This document shows, in pieces, positions 52,318 through 59,957 of a stretch of DNA of 64,000 bases; position 1 is the first letter of the stretch; the number at the start of each line of letters is the position of its first letter. This DNA comes from CAWGJC01 sp965276665 (GTDB lineage: Bacteria > Pseudomonadota > Alphaproteobacteria > Acetobacterales > Acetobacteraceae). A program made the translations under genes and the position numbers. Under the pieces are notes generated by a model, which made no database searches, was not told the DNA's origin, and saw nothing but the letters and a program-made list of their open reading frames with translations. Where the stretch lies: the NCBI GenBank assembly GCA_965276665.1, contig OZ255620.1, positions 310,001-374,000 of the forward strand, read 5' to 3'.

Positions 52318-53286
52318 TCACAGCCGGACGAGCGCCGAGCCCCAGGTCAGGCCGCCGCCCAGCGCCTCCATCAGCACCAGATCGCCGCGCCTGATCCGGC
52401 CATCGCCATAGCCCTCGGCCAGCGCCAACGGAATCGAGGCGGCCGAGGTGTTCGCGTGGCGGTCGACGGTGCGGATCACCCGCTCCGGCGGCAGGCCGAG
52501 CCGCTTGCCCATGGCGTCGATGATGCGGAGATTGGCCTGGTGCGGCACTAGCCAGTCGACCGCATCGTGGCCGAGCCCGTTCGCGGCCAGCGCCTCGTCC
52601 ACCGCTTCGGCCAGGCGGATGACGGCATGGCGGAACACCTCCCGCCCGTTCATCACCAGATGGCCGGGCAGGTCGGGACGGCCGACCGCGCCGTCAATAT
52701 AAAGAATATCGCCCTGCGATCCATCCGCGTGCAGATGGGTGGAGAGTATGCCGCGCGCGTCGCCCTCCCCCTCGCCGGCCTGCAGCAGCACCGCGCCGGC
52801 GCCGTCGCCGAACAGCACGCAGGTGGTGCGGTCCTGCCAGTTCAGGATGCGCGAATAGACTTCGCTGCCGACCACCAGCACGCCCCGCGCCTGGCCACGG
52901 CAGATCATCCCGTCGGCGATCGAGAGCGCGTAGACAAAGCCGCTGCAGGCGGCCGTTATATCGAAACCGAAGCCGCGCCGTATGCCGAGCTCCGCCTGCA
53001 CCCGCAGCGCGGTCGCCGGAAATGCCTGGTCGGGCGTGCTGGTGGCGAGGATCACCGCATCCACCGCCCCGGCATCGACGCCGGCATCGGCGAGCGCCGC
53101 GCGGCTCGCCGCGGCGCCCATCATCGCCGCGGTTTCATCGGGCGCCGCGAGATAGCGCTGGCGGATGCCGGTGCGCGACACGATCCACTCATCCGACGTG
53201 TCGACCCGTTCGGCGAGCTCGGCATTCGAGACGGCGCGGCGCGGCAGATAGCCGCCGATGCCGGCGAGGATGGATCGGGGCGGCAT
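52318..53286 (-). CDS. fabH: 3-oxoacyl-ACP synthase III (KAS III)
   Basis: 322 residues. Active-site Cys in DITAACSGFVYAL, His in WLVPHQANLRIID, Asn in HANTSAASIPLAL. It starts fatty acid synthesis by condensing acetyl-CoA with malonyl-ACP. Placed between plsX and ihfA as usual. Confidence 0.97.
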   Translation of the reverse strand: MPPRSILAGIGGYLPRRAVSNAELAERVDTSDEWIVSRTGIRQRYLAAPDETAAMMGAAASRAALADAGVDAGAVDAVILATSTPDQAFPATALRVQAELGIRRGFGFDITAACSGFVYALSIADGMICRGQARGVLVVGSEVYSRILNWQDRTTCVLFGDGAGAVLLQAGEGEGDARGILSTHLHADGSQGDILYIDGAVGRPDLPGHLVMNGREVFRHAVIRLAEAVDEALAANGLGHDAVDWLVPHQANLRIIDAMGKRLGLPPERVIRTVDRHANTSAASIPLALAEGYGDGRIRRGDLVLMEALGGGLTWGSALVRL

Positions 53287-53308
53287 GCATTTGTCCTATC
53301 TCGCGGGC

Positions 53309-54376
53309 TTACTTGGCGGGTTCGAGCCCGTTCTTGCGGGACGGCGCTTCGCTCGGATGGGCTTCGTCGGCGATCTGGCCGAGCCCCTCGCGGATACGCT
53401 CGTTGAAGCGGTGCACCACCATGTCGATGGCGACGTCGATGGCATGGGCGAAGCCCTCGGCGTCGGTGCCGCCATGGGATTTCACCACCATGCCGTTGAG
53501 CCCGAGCATCACCGCCCCATTGTAGCGGCGCGGGTCGAGCCATTCGCGCAGCCGCTCGAGCCCGGGCCGTGCCAGCACGTAGCCGAGCCGGGCCGAGAGG
53601 CTGCTGGTGAACACCTGCCGGAGCAGGCCGCCCATCAGCTTGAGCGTGCCCTCGGCGGTCTTGAGCGCGACATTGCCGGTGAAACCATCGGTCACCACCA
53701 CGTCCGTGGTGCCGGCGGCGATGTCGTGCCCCTCGACGAAACCATGGAATTGCGGGGCGATATGGCTCGCCCGCAGCACCTCGGCCGCCTGCCGCACCCG
53801 GTCATCGCCCTTCAGCTCCTCCGAGCCGACATTGAGCAGCCCGATCGTCGGCGCGGGCAGGCCGAGCACCGTGCGGGCGAACACGTCCCCCATCACCGCG
53901 AATTCCACCAGATTGCGGGCGTCGCAGCCGACATTGGCGCCGAGATCGAGCATCACCACGTCGCCGCGCGCCGAGGGCGCGATCGCCGCCATCGCCGGCC
54001 GGCCGATCCCCGGCAGGGTCTTGATCACGATCACCGCGAGCGCCAGCAAGGCGCCGGTATTGCCGGCGGAGACCACGCCCGCCGCCTCGCCGGCGGCCAC
54101 CGCGTCGATGGCGACGCGCATCGAGGCGCCGCGCAGGCGGAGCGCCGCGGTGGGCTTGATTTCATTGCCGATCACCTCGGGCGCGTGGCGAAGCGTGCAG
54201 GCGGCAGCCGCCCGTCGGTTGCCGGCGAGAATCGGCGCGAGGCGCGCCTCGTCCCCCACCAGCAAAAAGCGCGCGTCGGGATGGCGCTCCGCCGCGATCG
54301 CCACGCCCGCCACGGTCATCTCGGGCGCCCGGTCGCCTCCCATGGCATCGACCGCGAGCGTGTAGGGTTCGCTCAC
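53309..54376 (-). CDS. plsX: Phosphate acyltransferase PlsX
   Basis: 355 residues with LAVDAMGGDRAPEMTVAGV, VSAGNTGALLALAVI, MLDLGANVGCDARNLVEFAV and the motif NVGSEELKGDD. It makes acyl phosphate from acyl-ACP for phospholipid synthesis. In the rpmF-plsX-fabH cluster. Confidence 0.97.
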   Translation of the reverse strand: MSEPYTLAVDAMGGDRAPEMTVAGVAIAAERHPDARFLLVGDEARLAPILAGNRRAAAACTLRHAPEVIGNEIKPTAALRLRGASMRVAIDAVAAGEAAGVVSAGNTGALLALAVIVIKTLPGIGRPAMAAIAPSARGDVVMLDLGANVGCDARNLVEFAVMGDVFARTVLGLPAPTIGLLNVGSEELKGDDRVRQAAEVLRASHIAPQFHGFVEGHDIAAGTTDVVVTDGFTGNVALKTAEGTLKLMGGLLRQVFTSSLSARLGYVLARPGLERLREWLDPRRYNGAVMLGLNGMVVKSHGGTDAEGFAHAIDVAIDMVVHRFNERIREGLGQIADEAHPSEAPSRKNGLEPAK

Positions 54377-54416
54377 CGTGCAGCAGCCCGGCGGGGATGA
54401 CGCCCGGGCGTCGCTG

Positions 54417-54620
54417 TCAGGCCCGGACCGCGGCCTTTAGCGGCTTGCCGGCGGCCACCACCTCACGGCCGTCGTAATAGCCGCAATGGCTGCAGACATG
54501 ATGCGGCCGCCGCAGCTCGCCGCAATTCGGGCACTCGGCATGCGCTTCGGTGCCGAGCGCGTGATGGCTGCGCCGCATGCCGCGCCGGGACGGCGAGGTT
54601 TTTCGCTTGGGGACGGCCAT
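54417..54620 (-). CDS. rpmF: 50S ribosomal protein L32
   Basis: 67 residues: AVPKRKTSPSRRGMRRSHHA start, with Cys-x2-Cys (CPNCG) and CSHCGYY zinc-ribbon pairs. Located directly upstream of plsX. Confidence 0.98.
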   Translation of the reverse strand: MAVPKRKTSPSRRGMRRSHHALGTEAHAECPNCGELRRPHHVCSHCGYYDGREVVAAGKPLKAAVRA

Positions 54621-54730
54621 GACCTGGGCTCCGGTTCCGGGCGCGCGCCGTCAGGCAGCGCACCCTCGAGGTGGCAGATGAATTGAGGCGGCGCAACTAG
54701 CAGAGGGGACTGCGGTCCGCAAGTGAGCGG

Positions 54731-55243
54731 CTAGTCCGGACGACGCATCCTGACCAGCGCCGCGAACGGATTGTCGGCGGGATCGGGGTCGGAGTCCGGC
54801 AGCACCGCTCCCGGCTTGCGCGGATAGGGGTCGAGCGCGAGCGCGAGCTGCTCGACCGCCGCCTCGCCGAGATCGAACGCCCCATCCGTCATCGGGATTT
54901 CGTCCTCCGACTCCGGATCCTCATCGGCTTCGGTGCCGGCGGGCACGAAGCGGATCGCGAAATCCTCGTCGATGCTCTCCTGGAAGGGATCGAGAGACAC
55001 GACGCAGATTCGCGTGACCTCGGCGCGCAGCCGGCCCTGGGCCCGGATCACCGGGCCCAGGGGACGCAGACGGAAGACGCAGCGGAGCGCCGCCACCGCC
55101 GGAATCGCAAGCCGCTCGGCAACAGCGGCGCATTCGGCCGCAGCCGCCTCCACCCCCCGTTCCATGCCGCCCGGCGGCACCTCTGCGGCAACGAGCGGGC
55201 GGGACAATTCGCCGGAGGTCTCGCGAGACAATTCGGGGCTCAT
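54731..55243 (-). CDS. DUF177/YceD family protein (23S rRNA accumulation protein)
   Basis: 170 residues. The conserved core RLRAEVTRICVVSLDPFQES then IDEDFAIRFVP matches the DUF177 pattern, and ALDPYPRKPGA near the end is typical. It is thought to act in ribosomal RNA maturation and usually adjoins rpmF. ATGA overlap with the upstream gene. Confidence 0.9.
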   Translation of the reverse strand: MSPELSRETSGELSRPLVAAEVPPGGMERGVEAAAAECAAVAERLAIPAVAALRCVFRLRPLGPVIRAQGRLRAEVTRICVVSLDPFQESIDEDFAIRFVPAGTEADEDPESEDEIPMTDGAFDLGEAAVEQLALALDPYPRKPGAVLPDSDPDPADNPFAALVRMRRPD

Positions 55244-55779
55244 GCCGCCTCGGCCACGGCGAGCGGCAGGAAATCGACCTCGCCGCCGCGCGGATCCAGC
55301 CCATCGAGATGGCGCGCATTGGCCAGCACGGCGCGGGCCAGCCGCGCCGCCGCCCCAGGCGGAGCAGACCCTCGCCAGACATTCCTTGCGAGCGAAGCGG
55401 CGAGCGCGCCCTCATCACCGGCATCGAGCGCCGTCTCATAGGCGCGGGCGCGGCCGTGGAATGCCTCCCACATCGCGCGCACCCGCTTGCCGACGGACAG
55501 GTCGCCCACGCCCATCTCGCGCAGATTGACGTCCATGTCGCCGAACATCGCGTCGAACACCGCCTGCGCCATCTCGGCCCCCGGCGACGGGAGCGCGCGC
55601 AGGCGGCGGATCACCAGGAAGACATGCAGCCCGACCAGGTCGAACCGCCCGTCAAGCGTGTCCGGCACCGCGAGGTCGCGATAAAAACCCGGCGCCCGCG
55701 CCGCCGCCACGGCGGCGCCGTAGAGACGGAACCCCGCCAACTCGTAGGGGCGGCGGCGAAACCAGTTCAACAAGGCCAT
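55240..55779 (-). CDS. Ubiquinol-cytochrome c chaperone (CBP3 family)
   Basis: About 179 residues from ATG 55779. AYETALDAGDEGALAASLAR then NVW, and MFGDMDVNLREMGVGDLSVG then KRVRAM, match the CBP3/UPF0174 family, which assists assembly of the cytochrome bc1 complex. Operonic with DUF177, as in other alphaproteobacteria. Confidence 0.92.
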   Translation of the reverse strand: MALLNWFRRRPYELAGFRLYGAAVAAARAPGFYRDLAVPDTLDGRFDLVGLHVFLVIRRLRALPSPGAEMAQAVFDAMFGDMDVNLREMGVGDLSVGKRVRAMWEAFHGRARAYETALDAGDEGALAASLARNVWRGSAPPGAAARLARAVLANARHLDGLDPRGGEVDFLPLAVAEAA

Positions 55780-55982
55780 CAGCTCCGATCCAGGGTGCCG
55801 GGTACGCGCATCACGCGCCGAAGGGTCGATTGATAGCCGGGCCGATTGCCAGCCGGCCCGATTGACAGCGGCAGCGCGGTCGTGACACGCCATCATAGAT
55901 AACGAGTCGGACCCACAGGCTCAATCGCCTGCCGTCTCCCGCACCCGGATCGGCCGGGACCGCCCTTTGGTGAGGATCGACC

Positions 55983-56498
55983 GTGCGCCTGACCCGACTT
56001 CCGCTCCTGCTCGCGACGCTCGCTCCGGTGGCGTCGGCCACGCTCCTGCTGGGCGGATGCAGCTACTTCGAGTTCCCGGCGCAGGTCCGCGGCAATCCGG
56101 TGCCCGCGGACGAGGCGAAGGAGCTGGTGGTCGGGACATCGACGAAGACCGACGCGACGTCTCTGCTCGGCTCCCCCACCGCGCACGCGACCTTCGACGA
56201 CAACACCTGGATCTACATCAGCGAGCGGACGCGGCCCGTGATCGCCGGCACGCAAGGGGTCGAGGGCCAGAATGTCACGGTGCTCGCCTTCGATCAGGAC
56301 GGCACGCTCCGCAGCCTCCGCCATCTCGACCATAAGAACGCGCTGCCGGTGCAGGTGGTGGACCGCCGCACCCCGTCTCCCGGCACCGAGGCCTCTTTCC
56401 TGCAAATGCTGCTCGGCAATATCGGCAAGTTCTCCCCGACCGCCACCAATGCGGGCGCCGGCGATAGCGGCGGCGGATTGTCGATCGGCAGCCACTAA
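55983..56498 (+). CDS. bamE: Outer membrane protein assembly factor BamE
   Basis: 171 residues from GTG 55983. A signal peptide with lipobox (LLLGGC) marks a lipoprotein. The SmpA/OmlA domain is shown by VVGTSTKTDATSLLGSPTAH and DDNTWIYISER. It is a subunit of the BAM complex. The stop codon abuts the MITE-like element. Confidence 0.93.
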   Translation: MRLTRLPLLLATLAPVASATLLLGGCSYFEFPAQVRGNPVPADEAKELVVGTSTKTDATSLLGSPTAHATFDDNTWIYISERTRPVIAGTQGVEGQNVTVLAFDQDGTLRSLRHLDHKNALPVQVVDRRTPSPGTEASFLQMLLGNIGKFSPTATNAGAGDSGGGLSIGSH

Positions 56499-56642
56499 GA
56501 GTGCCTTTCAAAATCCTACTATGCTGGCCGTCTGACGCCGCTTTCCTGCGCGTCGGTGCTCACGGCGCTCCAGGCCGCTCCGCGCCGAGGCTCGAAAACC
56601 GACGCCAGCCGACTCAACCTAGCGGGTTTTTAAAGGCGCTCT
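56498..56642. mobile_element. MITE-like element, 145 bp with inverted ends
   Basis: The left end AGAGTGCCTTTCAAAATCC and the right end, read in reverse complement, AGAGCGCCTTTAAAAACCC, match at 16 of 19 positions. TA dinucleotides at 56496-56497 and 56642-56643 flank the element, the target duplication style of IS630/Tc1-type elements. No coding capacity. It may also act as a bamE transcription stop. Class is inferred from the ends only. Confidence 0.6.
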
Positions 56643-56681
56643 AGGGCGGAGCCGGAATTCCCTCGGGAACCGCCCCGCCGT

Positions 56682-57464
56682 CTAGCCGGTCAGGCGCAGC
56701 GTGACCGGGGCAAGCGGCGGGAAGGCGACCGTCACCTCGCATGGCCCGTCGAGCCATATCGGCGGCGTGACGCTGCCGAGCATCACCACCTGATCCCGAC
56801 GCAGCCCGCCGAACGCCGCGGCGACCCCGGAACCGGCCAGCCAGGCCAGGGCGCGCATCGGATGGCCCAGCAGATCGCCGCCCCTCCCGTGCCCCTTCTC
56901 CACCCCGTCGACCGTGATCCGCCCCTCGATCCCGCCGAGGTCGAGCGCGCGGAAATCGGCCGCCGACGCCCCGAGCAGCGCGGCGGCATGGAACACCTGA
57001 TCGGCGATCAGCGCCGGCGTGCCGAACTCGCGGAGATCCGCGTAGCGGTTCTCGACGATCTCGATCGCGGCGAACACCTCGCCCACCGCTCCGGTCGCCG
57101 CCGCTTCTGTGCAGGGGCCAGGCGGCAGGTCGCGCGCAAGCCGCACCGCGAGCTCGCACTCCGCGCCCGGTGCGGTGAAATCCCGATAGGCGAGCACCGC
57201 CCCGCTCCGGTGCAGCCCGGAGGCGGGCATGAAGCCGGCCGCCGGCCCAGCGAGGCCAAGATAATCCTGCATCACCCGCGCGGTCGCGCCGATCTTGAAC
57301 CCGGGAGGCGGATCGGCGCCGAGCAGCCTGGCTAGAGCATGCTGCGCCGCCACCCCCTCCGCCTCGCTGCCGGGCACGAGGTTCTCCGGCAGCCGGGTCA
57401 GTTGGCGATGACGATGCCGGGCCTCACGCAGGAAGGCCGCGGCGCCGGCGGCATCGAACGCCAT
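56682..57464 (-). CDS. 2-keto-4-pentenoate hydratase / FAH-superfamily protein
   Basis: About 260 residues from ATG 57464. It has GFKIGATARVMQDYLGLAGP, ECELAVRLARDLPPG with the metal-binding ExE-type residues, AAIEIVENRYADLREFG, and GHPMRALAWLA. This fits the hydratase/decarboxylase branch of the fumarylacetoacetate hydrolase superfamily, acting in aromatic compound breakdown. Exact substrate not known. Confidence 0.85.
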   Translation of the reverse strand: MAFDAAGAAAFLREARHRHRQLTRLPENLVPGSEAEGVAAQHALARLLGADPPPGFKIGATARVMQDYLGLAGPAAGFMPASGLHRSGAVLAYRDFTAPGAECELAVRLARDLPPGPCTEAAATGAVGEVFAAIEIVENRYADLREFGTPALIADQVFHAAALLGASAADFRALDLGGIEGRITVDGVEKGHGRGGDLLGHPMRALAWLAGSGVAAAFGGLRRDQVVMLGSVTPPIWLDGPCEVTVAFPPLAPVTLRLTG

Positions 57465-57468
57465 CCCG

Positions 57469-58296
57469 TCAGGCCTTCCGGTTGAGCTCGTAGAGCGCGA
57501 TCGCGGCCGCGGCGGAGACGTTGAGGCTCTCGGCGCGCCCCGGCATCGGCAGACCGGCGATCTCGTCGCAGGTCTCGCGGGTGAGCCGACGCAGCCCGTC
57601 CCCCTCCTCGCCGAGCACGAGCGCGACGCGCCTTCCGGCAAAGGCCGGCCCGGAAAGCGCCGCGCCATCCGCGGCGAGCCCGACCGTCCAGACCCCGGCG
57701 GCTTTCAGCGCGATCAACGTGCGGGCGATGTTGACCGCGCGCAGCAGCGGCACGGTCTCGAGCGCGCCGGATGCCGCCTTGGCGAGCGCCCCGGTTTCCT
57801 CCGGCGCGTTGCGGTCCTGCATGATGATGGCCGCCGCGGCGAAGGCAGCGGCCGAGCGCAGGATCGCGCCGATATTGCGCGGGTCGGACACCTGATCGAG
57901 CACGACGAGCGGACCCGGCCGCTCCAGCACCGTCTGCAAGGGTGGCGAGGCGAGCGGGTCGGCGAGCAGGGCGATCCCCTGATGCACGGCGTCGCGGCCG
58001 AGCAGATGGTCGATGCGCCCGCGATCCATGCGCTCCGGCGGCAGCGCCCACGGCATCGAGAGCCGCGCGCGCAGCCCGGCCTCCGCCTCTTCGGTGAGCA
58101 CAAGCCGGCGCAGGCGGCGCGCGGGATTGGCGAGCGCGGCCGCCACCGCATGCGTGCCGTAGAGCCAGACGGCGCCGCGGGGCGCCGACGCCCCGCCGCC
58201 CCGCGCATCCGGGCGCGAAGCGCCGGAGGGCGCGTGCGGACGAGGCGGACGGGCGCGCGGATCGGAACCCTGTCGTTTCGGCGGCGGCTGTCGCAT
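57469..58296 (-). CDS. rlmB: 23S rRNA (guanosine-2'-O-)-methyltransferase RlmB
   Basis: About 275 residues from ATG 58296. A disordered Arg/Pro-rich N-terminus leads to a substrate-binding domain (WLYGTHAVAAALANPARRLR) and a SPOUT knot with VLDQVSDPRNIGAILRSAAA, VALVLGEEGDGLRRL and LNVSAAAAIALYELNR. TrmH family, RlmB-type. Confidence 0.94.
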   Translation of the reverse strand: MRQPPPKRQGSDPRARPPRPHAPSGASRPDARGGGASAPRGAVWLYGTHAVAAALANPARRLRRLVLTEEAEAGLRARLSMPWALPPERMDRGRIDHLLGRDAVHQGIALLADPLASPPLQTVLERPGPLVVLDQVSDPRNIGAILRSAAAFAAAAIIMQDRNAPEETGALAKAASGALETVPLLRAVNIARTLIALKAAGVWTVGLAADGAALSGPAFAGRRVALVLGEEGDGLRRLTRETCDEIAGLPMPGRAESLNVSAAAAIALYELNRKA

Positions 58297-58419
58297 GGAC
58301 GAAGCTATAGCCGCCGCCCGCAACCGCGTCACGCCGGTTTGACGGCACGTCGCCCTGGCCCGGGATCGCGTCGCTCCGATTGACAATCAGCGGCCGCCGG
58401 AATACCTGCCGCGTCCTGC

Positions 58420-58502
58420 GGAGGGGTGCCCGAGTGGTTAAAGGGGACGGACTGTAAATCCGTTGGCGCACGCCTACGTTGGTTCGAATCCAACCCCCTC
58501 CA
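58420..58502 (+). tRNA. tRNA-Tyr (anticodon GTA)
   Basis: A class II tRNA with long variable arm. Acceptor GGAGGGG (58420-58426) pairs with CCCCTCC (58495-58501); discriminator A 58502; D arm GCCCGAGTGGTTAAAGGGG region; anticodon stem-loop GGACTGTAAATCC; T arm GTTGGTTCGAATCCAAC. The 3' CCA is not encoded (TCA follows the discriminator). Confidence 0.96.
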
Positions 58503-58568
58503 TCAGCTCCCTTGTTGACCATTTCCGGCAGATGGAATCTGCGCCATTCTTGCGCGGGCGCGGAGGGT

Positions 58569-58736
58569 TTGGTGGCGAAGATCTCGTGGAATAATCCGGG
58601 TTCTGGCGATTGGTCCGATGCGGCGGATTGGCGCAGCGGCACCGCGAATCCCAGTTTCGTCGGCAGCCACACGACCGCCCATTTTGCGCTCGGGACGGAC
58701 GGACATGGCGGGATGCTGATCACCTCTAAGACGTGA
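58569..58736 (+). CDS. Short ORF with autotransporter-like start
   Basis: About 55 codons (from TTG 58569 or GTG 58572) reading ISWNNPGSGDWSDAADWRSG, which recalls the first repeat of secreted adhesin/autotransporter passenger domains. It ends at TKT with TGA overlapping the recF GTG. No signal peptide. Could be a truncated remnant or a recF leader; low certainty. Confidence 0.3.
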   Translation: MVAKISWNNPGSGDWSDAADWRSGTANPSFVGSHTTAHFALGTDGHGGMLITSKT

Positions 58737-59911
58737 CACACGCCACCCCGGTGCTTCGGCTCGAGCGGCTCGCGCTCACGGATTTCCGCAATTACGCGGC
58801 GCTCGCTTGGCGGCCGGCGGGGCGGATCGTCGTGGTGTCCGGGCCGAATGGCAGCGGCAAGACCAACCTGCTGGAGGCGGTCTCGCTGCTGGTCCCAGGA
58901 CGCGGCCTGCGTGGGGCGCGCACCACCGAGCTGGCGCGGCACGGACCCGGGGCTTCAGGGCGCTGGGCGGTCGCAGGACGGTTCGCGACCGCCGAGGGCG
59001 CCGTCGATCTCGGCACCGGCACCGCCGGCGACGGGCCGGCGGACCGGCGGGTGTTCCGGGTGGACGGCGCGGCGCCCCGCAACTCGGCGGAGATCGCCGC
59101 CCACGCCGCCGCGATCTGGCTCACCCCGCAGATGGACCGATTGTTCCAGGAAGGCGCCTCCGGGCGGCGGCGCTTCCTCGATCGGCTGGTCTGGGCGCTC
59201 GAGCCCGGCCATGCACGCGAGATCGCGGCCGGCGAGGCGGCGGTGGCCGGCCGCAACCGGCTGCTCGCCGAGGGGGGGAGCGATCCGGCCTGGCTCGCCG
59301 GCATCGAGGCGTCGATCGCCCGTCACGCGGTCGCCGCGACCGCGTCGCGCAAGACCCTGGTCGAGCGGCTGAACCGGGCCTCGATCGAGGGGGCCGCCCA
59401 TCCCTTTCCCGCCGCCGCGCTGCGCCTCGCCGACCCGATCGCCGAGCGGCTGGCGGCGCACCCCGCGGTCGCGGTCGAGGATTGGCTGCGCGGCGCGCTC
59501 GCCGCCTCGCGCGGCCGGGATGCCGCCGCCGGCTCGACCGCGTTCGGCGCCCACCGGGCCGATCTCGGCCTCGCCGATGCCGAGACCGGGCTCGAAGCGG
59601 CGCTCGCCAGCACCGGCCAGCAAAAGGCGCTGCTGATCGGGGTGGTGCTCGGCCATGCCGCGCTGATCGCGTCCTCGCGCGGCTTCGCCCCGCTGCTCCT
59701 GCTTGACGAGCCGGCGGTGCATCTCGACCCCGACCGCCGCCGCGCGCTGTTCGCGGCGCTGATCGCCCTGCCCGCCCAGTCCTTCCTCACCGGGACCGAT
59801 GCCGAGCTGTTCGAGGCGCTGGACGGGGAGGCCGAATTCCGGGTGGCGGGCGGCGGCCGGCTGGCCCCTGATGCGCGGTTTCCCTCGCCTACCCAAAGCG
59901 GGCCGGACTGA
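58733..59911 (+). CDS. recF: DNA replication and repair protein RecF
   Basis: 392 residues from GTG 58733. Walker A VVSGPNGSGKTNLLEA near residue 40, SMC-like RecF signature TGQQKALLIGVVLGHAALI and Walker B LLLLDEPAVHLD. It loads RecA at gapped DNA with RecOR. It is followed by gyrB but not preceded by dnaN here. Confidence 0.96.
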   Translation: MTHATPVLRLERLALTDFRNYAALAWRPAGRIVVVSGPNGSGKTNLLEAVSLLVPGRGLRGARTTELARHGPGASGRWAVAGRFATAEGAVDLGTGTAGDGPADRRVFRVDGAAPRNSAEIAAHAAAIWLTPQMDRLFQEGASGRRRFLDRLVWALEPGHAREIAAGEAAVAGRNRLLAEGGSDPAWLAGIEASIARHAVAATASRKTLVERLNRASIEGAAHPFPAAALRLADPIAERLAAHPAVAVEDWLRGALAASRGRDAAAGSTAFGAHRADLGLADAETGLEAALASTGQQKALLIGVVLGHAALIASSRGFAPLLLLDEPAVHLDPDRRRALFAALIALPAQSFLTGTDAELFEALDGEAEFRVAGGGRLAPDARFPSPTQSGPD

Positions 59912-59957
59912 CTATATTCATCATGTATCTGCCCCATGTATGGAGTCTCCCATCGGC

